64,000 nucleotides of DNA from Roseomonas nitratireducens (GCF_017813355.1 NZ_JAGIYZ010000018.1:40692-104691); one strand, 5' to 3'. Shown: positions 36,726 to 45,137, counted from the first letter of the stretch. The notes: generated by a model from the letters alone, not told the origin. A program made the numbers and translations.

Positions 36726-37631
36726 TCAGCCCTCGAAGAAGACGGGATTCGCCCAGGCGCGGCGGCCGGCGGCGTCCGCCACGACGATGCGCGCGAAGCC
36801 GCCGTCGCGGATCCGCGCCAGCGGCAGCCGCGCGCGCGTGGTCCCCGGTGCGACGACCTGCGCGGCGCGCGACCCGCGGCCGAGCACCATCACGCCGGCG
36901 GCGGCGGAGCAGGTCACCTCCACCTCCTCCGCCCCCCAGGCGATGTCGTGGATCAGTGGGCCCTGCGTCGCGTAGAAGGCGCCGTCCTTCAGCGCGGCGA
37001 GCAGCGCCTCGGGCTCGTTCGCCTCGGCCTTCACCATGAGCCAGCCGCCGAAGGCGTCCATGCAGGCGAAATGCGCGTCGTCGACGGCGAGCAGGCTGAC
37101 GCGGCGCCCCGCCGCGAGCATCCGGTCGGCGAGATGCGCGCCGTCGCCGCGGTCCGTCCGCAGCTGGGAGGTGTGGTTGTACACCTCCACCGCATGCGCC
37201 GCCCCGATGCTGGCGGCATCGGCATCGGACAGCGCGTACCAGGCCGGATGCGGGATGGCGACGAAGGCGCCGGCGGCCGCCGCGCGGGCGGCAAGCGCGG
37301 GCCCGTCCTCGCCCTCCGGCGTCGGCGCGAAGTCCGGCGGCAGGCCGACGGCGAGGATGTGCCAGAGCTCGCCGAGCGAGGTCGCCGGCGCGTGCAGCTC
37401 GGCGCCCAGCAGCGTCGTGAAGCGGGCGGTGCGGAAGGGGCGCGTGTCGACGATGGGGAAGCCGTACTTCGCCATGAAATGGTCGGTCAGGGCGAGGAAG
37501 TCGTAGCCCGCCTCCCGATACGTCGCGCAGACCGCCTCGGGGCTGCGCACACCGTCGGAGGCGGTGGAATGGGTATGGACATTGCCCTTCCAGAAGCGGC
37601 CGGGGCGGGCGAAGGCGGGGTCGGCAATCAT
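36726..37631 (-). CDS. PHP-domain metal-dependent hydrolase (CehA/McbA-like)
   Basis: 301-residue PHP-superfamily protein. Metal ligands are visible in NVHTHSTASDG, ALTDHF, AIPHPAW and VDDAHF. The layout (FWKGNVHTHS start, and an LKDGAFYATQGPLI segment before a beta-rich tail) matches the CehA/McbA-like group of phosphoesterases. The ATG at 37631 starts the conserved region. Convergent with the unknown 551-residue gene; divergent from the DUF2272 gene. Substrate unknown. Confidence 0.85.
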   Translation of the reverse strand: MIADPAFARPGRFWKGNVHTHSTASDGVRSPEAVCATYREAGYDFLALTDHFMAKYGFPIVDTRPFRTARFTTLLGAELHAPATSLGELWHILAVGLPPDFAPTPEGEDGPALAARAAAAGAFVAIPHPAWYALSDADAASIGAAHAVEVYNHTSQLRTDRGDGAHLADRMLAAGRRVSLLAVDDAHFACMDAFGGWLMVKAEANEPEALLAALKDGAFYATQGPLIHDIAWGAEEVEVTCSAAAGVMVLGRGSRAAQVVAPGTTRARLPLARIRDGGFARIVVADAAGRRAWANPVFFEG

Positions 37632-37755
37632 GGTCGGTTCCGGTCGGCTGCGGCGCGCGACTGATGGCACGACGGGCCGCGGCGTGCACGCGGGGTGCCG
37701 CGCGGCCGGCGTGACATTCCGATGAAGGTGGCGCGGGGGCGCACGCCCGACCCAT

Positions 37756-37796
37756 GCGCCTTGCCGGCGCTCATGACCCACGCGCCTTGCCGGCGC
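37756..37796. repeat. Direct repeat of a short palindrome upstream of the DUF2272 gene
   Basis: GCGCCTTGCCGGCGC occurs at 37756-37770 and again at 37782-37796. Each copy is itself a 5-bp hairpin with loop TTGCC. The copies lie in the divergent gap between the PHP gene and the DUF2272 lipoprotein gene and could be an operator pair or a small duplication. Confidence 0.45.
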
Positions 37797-37897
37797 GATG
37801 CAACGCCCCGATCATCCGCGCCGACCGGAGGGCCGCGCGGCGGCCGCGGCTGGGGGGCATGGCGATCGGACGCTTGGGCGGCACGCGCGGACGCGGC

Positions 37898-38695
37898 ATG
37901 GGTGGCTGGGGGCGCGCCGCGTCGCTGGCGCTGCTCGCCCTGCTCGCGGCCTGCGCCGCGCCGCCACCGCCGCCCGAGCCGCCGCTCTCCTACCCCCCCG
38001 CGGCGCGGGAGCGGATGCTGCGCATCGCGCAGGCGGAATGGGAGGAATGGGGCCGGCAGGGCTCGGACGACCCCCCGCGCGCGGGGGAAACCGAGGCCGC
38101 GAATTTTCCGCGCGTGCTCGCCTATTGGCGCGCGGTGCCCGAAGGCGTCGCGCCGATCGCGCGCAACCGTGCGCTGTTTCGCGAAGGCAGCCCCGATGTC
38201 TGGCGCGAACCGGCCTGGTCGGCCGCCTTCGTGTCCTTCGTGCTGCGCGGCGCGGGCGTGGATGCGCGCGAATTCCCGCCCTCCGCCGCGCATGCCTTCT
38301 ACCTGGATGCGCTGATCGCGGACGCGGCGCGCTTCCCCGCCACCGCGCCCTTCCTGCCGCATGACGTCGCGGCGCGCGCGCCGGCGGTGGGGGACCTGGT
38401 CTGCGCCGACCGGTCCGCCGCGCCGCTCGCCTCCTGGCGCGAGCGCGCGGCCGAGCGGGGCCGCTTCCGGCCCATGCATTGCGACATCGTGCTGCGCGTG
38501 GCATCGGGGCGCATCGAGGCGGTCGGCGGCAATGTCCGCGACGCGGTCACCCTGTCCCGCTTCCCCACCGACGCGACGGGGCGGCTGCTGCCCCGCCCGC
38601 GCGGCGCGCCGCAATGGCTCGCCGTGTTCGAGAACCGCCTGGGGCGATTGCCGCCCTGGGCGCCACCACCGGAACCCCGGAGTCCTGGATCGTGA
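37898..38695 (+). CDS. DUF2272 lipoprotein
   Basis: 265-residue predicted lipoprotein. The start at 37898 gives a compact signal sequence ending in the lipobox LLAAC; an ATG at 37859 would add 13 residues. The mature chain carries the DUF2272 domain: SPDVWREPAWSAAFVSFVL, ARAPAVGDLVCADRS, FRPMHCDIVL and IEAVGGNVRDAVTLSRF, a pattern similar to Cys/His amidases of the CHAP/NlpC type, so a peptidoglycan role is possible. Its stop overlaps the next gene as GTGA. Confidence 0.82.
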   Translation: MGGWGRAASLALLALLAACAAPPPPPEPPLSYPPAARERMLRIAQAEWEEWGRQGSDDPPRAGETEAANFPRVLAYWRAVPEGVAPIARNRALFREGSPDVWREPAWSAAFVSFVLRGAGVDAREFPPSAAHAFYLDALIADAARFPATAPFLPHDVAARAPAVGDLVCADRSAAPLASWRERAAERGRFRPMHCDIVLRVASGRIEAVGGNVRDAVTLSRFPTDATGRLLPRPRGAPQWLAVFENRLGRLPPWAPPPEPRSPGS

Positions 38696-39807
38696 CCGAC
38701 CTGTTCGCCCCCTTCACGCTGCGTGGCGTCACGCTGAAGAACCGCATCGGCGTTTCCCCCATGTGCCAGTATTCCTGCCGCGACGACGGCATGCCGACGG
38801 ACTGGCACCTGGCGCATCTCGTCTCCCGCTCGGTCGGCGGCGCCGGGATGGTGATGGTGGAAGCCTCCGCCGTCGTGCCCGAGGGCCGCATCACGCCGGC
38901 CGATGTCGGCATCTGGTCCGATGCGCACATCGCGCCCCATGCACGTCTGGCGGCGGGGATCGCCGCGACCGGCGGCGTGCCGGCCATCCAGATCGCCCAT
39001 GCCGGGCGCAAGGCGTCGCGGGAAGCGCCCTGGGGCAGCGGGCCGGCGGTACCGGGCTGGACCTGCCTCGCGCCCTCGGCCGAGGCCTTCGAGGGCTTCG
39101 CCGTGCCGCACGCCATGACGGAAGCCGAGATCGGCGCCACGGTCGCCGCCTTCGTCGCGGCGGCGAAGCGGTCCGTTCAGGCAGGCTACCGGATCATCGA
39201 GCTGCACGGCGCGCATGGCTACCTGATGCACCAGTTCCTCAGCCCCATCAGCAACCGCCGCAACGATTCCTGGGGCGGGGATTTCGAGGGGCGCTCGCGC
39301 ATCGTGCGGGAGGCCGCGGCCGCGGTGCGCGCCGCGATCCCCGAGGACGTGATGCTGTGGCTGCGCATCTCCCACACCGACTGGGTGGAAGGCGGCTGGA
39401 CGACGGAGGAGAGCGTGGAGCTCTCCCGCCGCGTGAAGGCGCTCGGCGTGGATGTGGTCGATGTCTCCTCGGGCGGGCTCGATGCGGGGCAGAAGATCCC
39501 GCTCGGGCCGGGCTACCAGGTGCCGGGGGCGGAAGCGGTGAAGGGCGGCGCGGGCATTCCCGTCGCGGCCGTGGGCATGATCACGGAGCCGGAGCAGGCG
39601 CAGGCGATCCTCGCCGAGGGGCGGGCCGACCTGATCCTGCTCGCGCGCGTGCTGCTGCGCGAACCCTACTGGGCGATGCGCGCGGCCGCCGCACTCGGGC
39701 GCGCCGACGCGCTCGGCATCCCGCCGCAGTATGACCGCGGCTGGAACACGCTGGCGAAGTGGACCATGGACCGCGGGATCGCGGCGCCGATGCATCCGAT
39801 CGTGTGA
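38692..39807 (+). CDS. NADH:flavin oxidoreductase, old yellow enzyme (YqjM-like)
   Basis: 371-residue FMN barrel enzyme. A GTG start at 38692 overlaps the DUF2272 stop. Family features are LFAPFTLRGVTLKNRIGVSP, the redox-tuning Cys in PMCQYSC, IQIAHAGRKAS, and the catalytic/FMN region ELHGAHGYLMHQFLSPISN. It would reduce activated alkenes with NAD(P)H; the YqjM-like class is suggested by MCQYSC. The physiological substrate is unknown. Confidence 0.93.
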   Translation: MTDLFAPFTLRGVTLKNRIGVSPMCQYSCRDDGMPTDWHLAHLVSRSVGGAGMVMVEASAVVPEGRITPADVGIWSDAHIAPHARLAAGIAATGGVPAIQIAHAGRKASREAPWGSGPAVPGWTCLAPSAEAFEGFAVPHAMTEAEIGATVAAFVAAAKRSVQAGYRIIELHGAHGYLMHQFLSPISNRRNDSWGGDFEGRSRIVREAAAAVRAAIPEDVMLWLRISHTDWVEGGWTTEESVELSRRVKALGVDVVDVSSGGLDAGQKIPLGPGYQVPGAEAVKGGAGIPVAAVGMITEPEQAQAILAEGRADLILLARVLLREPYWAMRAAAALGRADALGIPPQYDRGWNTLAKWTMDRGIAAPMHPIV

Positions 39808-39817
39808 TCGCCGTGGC

Positions 39818-39880
39818 GGAGAGGGGCGCCGCCCCTCTCCGGACCTCTCCCCGCCAAAGGCCGAAAGGCCTTTGGAAACC
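39818..39880. repeat. Palindromic 3'-end repeat region R3 (P and Q modules)
   Basis: P module: 10-bp arms GGAGAGGGGC (39818-39827) and complement (39831-39840), loop GCC. Q module: CCAAAGGCC (39854-39862), loop GAAA, complement 39867-39875, within a 32-base block 39849-39880 that matches R2 and the reverse of R4. It starts 10 bases after the oxidoreductase stop and lies before a co-directional Bug gene. Confidence 0.85.
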
Positions 39881-39941
39881 GGGTTCGGGGGCGCGGCGTG
39901 CTTCTGCTAGGCTCCGGCCAATGCCCTTGGGAGGACGCCTC

Positions 39942-40877
39942 ATGCTCCGCGCGCTCGTCGCCGCCCTGTGCCTGTGCGCCGCCACGGCCAGCGCGCAGGA
40001 CGCCTTCCCCAGCCGCCCGATCACGCTGATCGTCGCCTATCCGCCGGGCGGCAACACCGACCTGATGGGACGCGCGCTGCAGCCGGAACTTTCCCGCGCG
40101 CTGGGCCAGACGGTGGTGGTGGTCAATCGCGGCGGCGCGGCGGGAACCATCGGCAGCGCGGAACTCGCCCGCGCGCGGGCCGACGGCTACACGATCGGCA
40201 TCACGCCGAACAACCCGATCACGGCGCAGCCGCACGCCATCGCGCTGACCTATGGGCTCGAGAGCTTCCGCTTCCTCTGCCGCGTCTACGACAACCCGCA
40301 GGTGGTCATCCTGGGGCGCGGCGCGCCCTTCACCGATTTCGCCGGCCTCGTCGCCTATGGCCGCCGCGCGCGGGAAGCGCTGGCCTATGGCGCGCCGGGC
40401 AATGCCAGCACGCAGCACATCCTGATGGCGGCGCTGATGAAGCGCGCGGGGGTCGAGGCGCTGATGGTCTCCTTCACCGGCGCGGGGCCGATGAGCCAGG
40501 CGGCGCTCGGCGGGCAGATCATGGCCTTCATCGAGGCGTCGTCCATCGCCGCCTCCACCGGCCTCACGCCCGTCGCGACGCTGACGGCGCAGCGCCTGCC
40601 GCATTTGCCCGACGTGCCGACGGTGGCCGAGCTCGGCTACCCCGTGCAGGGCAGTTCCCATGGCGGGCTGATCGCGCCGGCGGGCATCCCCGACGCGGCG
40701 GCGGCGGCGATCGAGCGCGCCTGCGAGGCGGCCGTGGCGAGCGAGGGCTTCCGCACGACGGCGCAGCGCCTGGCCTCGGTGCCCGCCTTCCTGCCGGGCG
40801 CGGCGTTCCGCGAGAGCTTCGCCGCCGAGAGCGCCGCCAACCAGGTCGTGCTGCGTGACCTCGGCCTGGCGCGGTGA
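39942..40877 (+). CDS. Tripartite tricarboxylate transporter (Bug) substrate-binding protein
   Basis: 311-residue periplasmic binding protein. GGGAGGA is spaced ideally from the ATG at 39942, so this start is preferred over the ATG at 39921. The signal peptide is LRALVAALCLCAATASAQ; family motifs are ITLIVAYPPGGNTDLMGRAL, DGYTIGITPNNPI and LPDVPTVAELGYPV. There is no tctA/tctB nearby: a second orphan of this family in the window. Ligand unknown. Confidence 0.93.
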   Translation: MLRALVAALCLCAATASAQDAFPSRPITLIVAYPPGGNTDLMGRALQPELSRALGQTVVVVNRGGAAGTIGSAELARARADGYTIGITPNNPITAQPHAIALTYGLESFRFLCRVYDNPQVVILGRGAPFTDFAGLVAYGRRAREALAYGAPGNASTQHILMAALMKRAGVEALMVSFTGAGPMSQAALGGQIMAFIEASSIAASTGLTPVATLTAQRLPHLPDVPTVAELGYPVQGSSHGGLIAPAGIPDAAAAAIERACEAAVASEGFRTTAQRLASVPAFLPGAAFRESFAAESAANQVVLRDLGLAR

Positions 40878-40952
40878 CGCGGCACCCGGTCGAATGACAT
40901 CGCCGTCCCCGACGCGGCGGCGCGACACGCGGACTCAGAGAAGGAACCCCCC

Positions 40953-41246
40953 ATGCCCGCCTATTTCCTGGTGAACATCACCGTCCGCGACCCCGCGAAA
41001 TTCGAGACCTACCGCCAGGCCGTCCCGGCGGTGATCGCGAAGTTCGGCGGCCGCTACCTGGCGCGCGGCGGCGCGGTCGAGGTGATGGAAGGCGATCCCG
41101 GCCTGAACCGCGTCGTCATCCTCGAATTCCCGGACGCGGCCGCCGCGCGCGCCTTCTACACGAGCGAGGAATACGCTCCGCTGCTCGCGCTGCGCCTGTC
41201 GGCGAGCGACGGCAGCATGGCGCTGGTCGAGGGCCTGCCCGCGTGA
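40953..41246 (+). CDS. DUF1330 protein
   Basis: 97-residue dimeric alpha/beta-barrel type protein matching DUF1330: MPAYFLVNITVRDPAKFETY, FGGRYLARGG, VVILEFPDAAAARAFYTSEE then YAPLLALR. No catalytic function is established for the family. GAAGGA lies upstream of the ATG at 40953. The stop overlaps the hemJ GTG start (GTGA), so it is translationally coupled to hemJ. Confidence 0.92.
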   Translation: MPAYFLVNITVRDPAKFETYRQAVPAVIAKFGGRYLARGGAVEVMEGDPGLNRVVILEFPDAAAARAFYTSEEYAPLLALRLSASDGSMALVEGLPA

Positions 41247-41695
41247 CCATCGACGCCCTCGCCCCCTGGTACCCCTGGGTGAAGTCCATGCACCTGCTGG
41301 GCGCCTTCGCCTGGATGGCGGGGCTGTTCTACCTGCCGCGGCTGTACGTCTATCACTGCCAGGTGGCGGCGGGGTCCGCGCAGTCCGAGCTGTTCAAGGT
41401 GATGGAACGCCGCCTGCTGCGCGCCATCATGAACCCGGCGATGATCTGGACCTGGGCCTTCGGGCTGGTGCTGGTGCTGACGCCCGGGGTGGCGGACTGG
41501 GGATCGGTCTGGTGGTGGGGGAAGATCGTCGGGCTTTCGACCATGACCTGGGTGCACATGGACCTGGCCGCGGCGCGCAAGCGCTTCGAGCGGGACGCGA
41601 ACACCCGCAGCGAGCGCGGCTGGCGCATCATGAACGAGGTGCCGACCCTCGCACTGATCCTGATCGTGGTGATGGTGATCGCGAAGCCCTTCTGA
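41243..41695 (+). CDS. hemJ: Protoporphyrinogen IX oxidase HemJ
   Basis: 150-residue integral membrane protein with four hydrophobic segments. HemJ performs the oxidation of protoporphyrinogen IX in bacteria lacking HemG/HemY. The essential His and Lys are seen in SMHLLGAFAWMAGLFYLPRL and ERRLLRAIMNPAMI-type segments typical of the family. GTG start coupled to the DUF1330 stop. Its position directly before rho is conserved in alphaproteobacteria; hemE and hemH are not adjacent here. Confidence 0.93.
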   Translation: MTIDALAPWYPWVKSMHLLGAFAWMAGLFYLPRLYVYHCQVAAGSAQSELFKVMERRLLRAIMNPAMIWTWAFGLVLVLTPGVADWGSVWWWGKIVGLSTMTWVHMDLAAARKRFERDANTRSERGWRIMNEVPTLALILIVVMVIAKPF

Positions 41696-41761
41696 CGCGC
41701 GGCGGGGGCCGGCGGGGCCGGGCGGGGCGACCCGCCCGGCGCCCGGGGCGCAGATCGCCGG

Positions 41762-41790
41762 TTGACGGACGCCGCCCGCCTCCATAGGTT
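41762..41790 (+). promoter_or_regulatory. Putative rho promoter
   Basis: TTGACG at 41762-41767 and TAGGTT at 41785-41790 are 17 bases apart, a reasonable housekeeping-type promoter. It would give a rho leader of about 190 nt. Within it, around 41832-41855, lies a pyrimidine-rich, nearly G-free stretch (AATTCCTTCCTTCCTTTC), as expected for a Rho-binding (rut) site used in autogenous control. Confidence 0.5.
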
Positions 41791-41985
41791 CGGGCGACTT
41801 CCCGCTTGCGTCGCGGGGCCTCCGGCTCCACGCCGCCAATTCCTTCCTTCCTTTCGGGACTTCGCCCAACGCGCCACGAAGGCGCGGACCTGGGCGGACA
41901 GGGTGCATGCGCGCGGGTCCCCGCGCCGCCTCGCCCACGGGAACGTCCCGGCCAATCCCCTTCCCTCGGACGTCGTCCAGACCCC

Positions 41986-43260
41986 ATGCATCTCTCAGAA
42001 CTCAAGTCGAAAAGCCCCGCCGACCTCCTCGCCTTCGCCGAGGAAGTGGGCGTCGAGAACGCGTCGATCCTGCGCAAGCAGGACATGATGTTCGCCATCC
42101 TCAAGACGCTCGCTGAGAACGAGCAGGCGATCTACGGGGAAGGCACGCTCGAGATCCTGCCCGACGGCTTCGGCTACCTGCGCAGCCCGCAGGCCAACTT
42201 CCTGCCCGGCCCGGACGACATCTACGTCTCCCCCGCCCAGGTGCGCCGCTTCGCGCTGCGCACGGGCGACACGGTGGAAGGCCAGATCCGCGCGCCGAAG
42301 GACGGGGAACGCTACTTCTCCCTCCTCAAGCTGAACGCGATCAACTTCGAGCCGCCCGAGGCGCTGAAGCACCGCATCAACTTCGACAACCTGACGCCGC
42401 TCTATCCCAACCGGCGGCTGAAGATGGAGAACCCCGAGGTCGAGAGCGTCGCCAAGGGCCCGACCAAGGACAACACCCATCGCGTCATCGACCTGATCGC
42501 GCCGATCGGCATGGGCCAGCGCGCGCTGATCGTCGCCCCGCCGCGCACCGGCAAGACCGTGATGCTGCAGAACATCGCGAAGTCGATCACGGCGAACAAT
42601 CCCGACGTCTTCCTGATGGTGCTGCTGATCGACGAGCGGCCCGAGGAAGTGACCGACATGGCGCGCACCGTGCGCGGCGAGGTCGTCGCCTCCACCTTCG
42701 ACGAACCCGCGACGCGCCACGTGCAGGTGACGGAAATGGTGCTCGAGAAGGCCAAGCGCCTGGTCGAGCACAAGCGCGACGTCGTCATCCTGCTCGATTC
42801 GATCACGCGCCTGGGCCGCGCCTACAACTCCGTCGTGCCGTCCTCGGGCAAGGTGCTGACGGGCGGCGTGGACGCGAACGCGCTGCAGCGCCCCAAGCGC
42901 TTCTTCGGCGCTGCGCGCAACATCGAGGAAGGCGGCAGCCTCACCATCATCGCCACCGCGCTGATCGACACCGGCAGCCGCATGGACGAGGTGATCTTCG
43001 AGGAGTTCAAGGGCACCGGTAACTCGGAAATCGTCTTGGACCGCAAGCTGTCCGACAAGCGCACCTTCCCGGCGATCGACATCACCAAGTCCGGCACCCG
43101 CAAGGAAGAGCTGCTGGTCGATCGCGCCACACTTGCGAAGATGTGGGTCCTGCGCCGCATCCTGAACCCGATGGGCACGCAGGACGCGATGGAATTCCTG
43201 CTCGACAAGCTGAAGTACAGCAAGACGAACCAGGACTTCTTTGATGCGATGAACACCTGA
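41986..43260 (+). CDS. rho: Transcription termination factor Rho
   Basis: 424-residue RNA-dependent helicase that ends transcription. The N-terminal Rho_N helix ([20 protein letters not shown]), the cold-shock-like RNA-binding domain (GFGYLRSP), the P-loop [11 protein letters not shown], Walker [18 protein letters not shown]-loop [14 protein letters not shown] and arginine finger region [13 protein letters not shown] are all present. The C-terminus ends FFDAMNT. Immediately beyond the stop begins a 60-bp tandem array whose units repeat the final 15 bases of this gene. Confidence 0.98.
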   Translation: MHLSELKSKSPADLLAFAEEVGVENASILRKQDMMFAILKTLAENEQAIYGEGTLEILPDGFGYLRSPQANFLPGPDDIYVSPAQVRRFALRTGDTVEGQIRAPKDGERYFSLLKLNAINFEPPEALKHRINFDNLTPLYPNRRLKMENPEVESVAKGPTKDNTHRVIDLIAPIGMGQRALIVAPPRTGKTVMLQNIAKSITANNPDVFLMVLLIDERPEEVTDMARTVRGEVVASTFDEPATRHVQVTEMVLEKAKRLVEHKRDVVILLDSITRLGRAYNSVVPSSGKVLTGGVDANALQRPKRFFGAARNIEEGGSLTIIATALIDTGSRMDEVIFEEFKGTGNSEIVLDRKLSDKRTFPAIDITKSGTRKEELLVDRATLAKMWVLRRILNPMGTQDAMEFLLDKLKYSKTNQDFFDAMNT

Positions 43261-43500
43261 CGGCGTTCGTCGCATCCGCATCGTCCGGCACGCCTTCGGC
43301 ATAACGCGATGAACACCTGACGGCGTTTGTCGCACCCGAATCGTTGCGCACGCCTTCGGCGTGACGCGATGAACACTTGGCGGCGTTCGTCGCATCCGCA
43401 CCGTCCGGCACGTCTTCGGCGTGACGCGATGAACGTCTGAGGCGGTTCGTCGCGTCCGCATCGCGGGGCAAGTCCGCGGCGTCACGCGATGGACGGCGGC
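43261..43500. repeat. Four 60-bp tandem repeats copying the 3' end of rho
   Basis: Units 43261-43320, 43321-43380, 43381-43440 and 43441-43500 are contiguous and exactly 60 bp long; the first three are about 85-90% alike, the fourth is more diverged, and a decayed partial fifth may follow to about 43540. Each unit ends with a version of GCGATGAACACCTGA, the last 15 bases of rho (43246-43260), so DAMNT plus stop recurs in the rho frame. Units 2 and 3 include the small stem ACGCC/GGCGT or a variant. The array fills the gap between rho and the convergent gene at 43541. Confidence 0.92.
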
Positions 43501-43540
43501 TCGCATCCGCGGCACCGCCCTGCGCGGGCGCATCCTCGGC

Positions 43541-44191
43541 CTACCGCAGCGAGGGCCTCAATCGCTCGATCGCCTGCGCCAGCGCTGTATCGGCGCGGCG
43601 GTCGTCCCCCGCCGCCAGCGCCTGCCCCGCCGCCGCCATCCGCTCGCCGGCCCGCTGCGCTTGGCGCAGCCCTGGCGCGGCGGCCAGCATGGCCTGGGCG
43701 ACGCCGAGTTCCGCCAGCGCGCGCGCCCGCCGGCCGCGGTTCCAGTCGCTCTCGACGCAGCCGGGGCAGACGAAGCGCCGCACCAGGCGCAGCTGGCCCA
43801 TCAGCGCCCGCGGGTCCGGTGGCGCGCCGGTCGCGACGCGCCCTTCCGCCCGGATCGCGAGGATCGCCGCGTCGATCGCCGCCGTCGCCTCCTCCTCGTC
43901 CTGTCCACCCAGGACCTCGATCCCGTAGAGCACCTGGCGCAGCGCCGGCACCGCCCCCGGCAGCGACGGCGCCGCCACGATCATGTCGCGTGCCGTCTCG
44001 AGCTTGTCGCGGCCGATCATGGATCTCCGCGCCGGGTGGTTCACGCCGGATCGCTCGATGTCGTCCCGGCAGCGTGGGCAGAGCATGTCGCGGGCGAACC
44101 GCAGCTGCGCGACCACGGGCGCCGCATCGGGCGGCGCCGGCGCCTGGGCCAGCAGCGCCGGCGCGGCCAGGATCAGGACGCGGCGGCGCAT
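43541..44191 (-). CDS. Exported protein with duplicated CPxC motifs
   Basis: 216 residues. The signal peptide is MRRRVLILAAPALLAQ. Two similar halves each carry a CPxC motif: RDMLCPRCRDDIERSG near residue 35 and RRFVCPGCVESDWNRG near 130, both followed by helical Leu/Ala segments with ARDMIVAAPSL and AQAMLAAAPGL. This suggests an internal duplication forming two thiol or metal sites. No family recognised. The 5' end overlaps the upstream 76-residue gene by 19 bases. Confidence 0.72.
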   Translation of the reverse strand: MRRRVLILAAPALLAQAPAPPDAAPVVAQLRFARDMLCPRCRDDIERSGVNHPARRSMIGRDKLETARDMIVAAPSLPGAVPALRQVLYGIEVLGGQDEEEATAAIDAAILAIRAEGRVATGAPPDPRALMGQLRLVRRFVCPGCVESDWNRGRRARALAELGVAQAMLAAAPGLRQAQRAGERMAAAGQALAAGDDRRADTALAQAIERLRPSLR

Positions 44192-44403
44192 GCCGCGAGC
44201 CGCCGCCGCCCGGCCTCGGTCAGCGCGACCATGCCGGCGGCATCGACCCGCACCAGTCCCTCGGCGAGCGAGTCCTCCCAGATGCTCATGCACGGGCAGT
44301 TGGACCGCCAGGCCTCCATCGCCTGGTCGTAGCTGCGCGGCCGCGCGGCGACCCAGGCCAGGAACTGCGGCAGCAGCCGCGTCGGCGTGGCGGAAGCGTC
44401 CAT
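44173..44403 (-). CDS. Small conserved protein
   Basis: 76 residues: FLAWVAARPRSYDQAMEAWR followed by SNCPCMSIWEDSLAEGLVRV and a winged-helix-like end (VALTEAGRRRLAA). It resembles short uncharacterised alphaproteobacterial proteins recalled from memory; the end looks like the wing of a DNA-binding fold, which is only an inference. It precedes and overlaps the CPxC protein gene and is divergent from the HD hydrolase gene. Confidence 0.72.
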   Translation of the reverse strand: MDASATPTRLLPQFLAWVAARPRSYDQAMEAWRSNCPCMSIWEDSLAEGLVRVDAAGMVALTEAGRRRLAACAAAS

Positions 44404-44457
44404 GCCCCGAGGCTAGACCCTTGCGCGACGGCGCGCGAGAACCCCTATGGAGTGACC

Positions 44458-45024
44458 ATGATCCCGAAGCCCGACCCCGCCGCCGAGATCCTGCGCGCCA
44501 CGCTGTTCGCCGCCCGCGCCCATGCCGGGCAGGTCCGCAAGGGCGCGGCTGCGGAACCCTACGTGAACCACGTGATCGAGGTCGCCGCGATCCTCGCCGA
44601 CCACGGCGCGCCGCAGGAGGCGATCCTGGCCGGCCTGCTGCACGACACGGTCGAGGACACCGAGGTGACGCATGAGGAACTCGTCGCCGCCTTCGGCGCC
44701 GCGGTCGCCGCCGTCGTGGCCGAGGCGACCGACGACAAGGCGCTGCCCAAGGAAACGCGCAAGGCGCTGCAGGTCAGCCTCGCGCCCAAGAAGTCGGAGG
44801 CGGCGAAGCAGCTGAAGCTCGCCGACAAGATCTCCAACCTCCGCGCCATCGCCGAAAGCCCACCGGCCAACTGGAACCATGCGCGGCGGACCGAATATGT
44901 CGGCTGGGCGGGGCGCGTCGCGGCCGGGCTCGCGGGGGTGAACCCGGCGCTGGACGCGCTGTTCGCCGAAACCTACCGCATGGCCGTCGCGCGGCTTGCC
45001 GAGGAAGCCGGGCGGGAGGGCTGA
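44458..45024 (+). CDS. HD-domain phosphohydrolase (MESH1/SpoT-hydrolase-like)
   Basis: 188-residue cytoplasmic HD-superfamily hydrolase. The motif order fits the small (p)ppGpp hydrolase/MESH1 group: AARAHAGQVRKG, YVNHVIEVAAIL, the HD pair in LLHDTVEDTEVTHEEL, and LKLADKISNLRAI. It may degrade (p)ppGpp or another nucleotide; the substrate is not proven by sequence. The ATG at 44458 is preceded in frame by a GTG at 44452. Confidence 0.9.
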   Translation: MIPKPDPAAEILRATLFAARAHAGQVRKGAAAEPYVNHVIEVAAILADHGAPQEAILAGLLHDTVEDTEVTHEELVAAFGAAVAAVVAEATDDKALPKETRKALQVSLAPKKSEAAKQLKLADKISNLRAIAESPPANWNHARRTEYVGWAGRVAAGLAGVNPALDALFAETYRMAVARLAEEAGREG

Positions 45025-45137
45025 GGCGGGCGCGGGGCACGCCGTTACACGCCGCCCCGCCTGCGCCACGAAGGCGCCGCGCACCTGCCCGGCGGCGGGC
45101 GTCTGCTTCCCTCCAGGCACCAGAGGGAGATGCCGCC

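Noticed and set aside
43261..43500. CRISPR array
   Set aside because: The 60-bp units are contiguous with no variable spacers, and no cas genes are in the window; it is a tandem repeat.
41995..43533. Minus-strand protein with 20-residue repeats over the rho array
   Set aside because: The frame continues antisense through all of rho and all three minus frames are open there because the period is a multiple of three and G+C is high; no start signal supports it.
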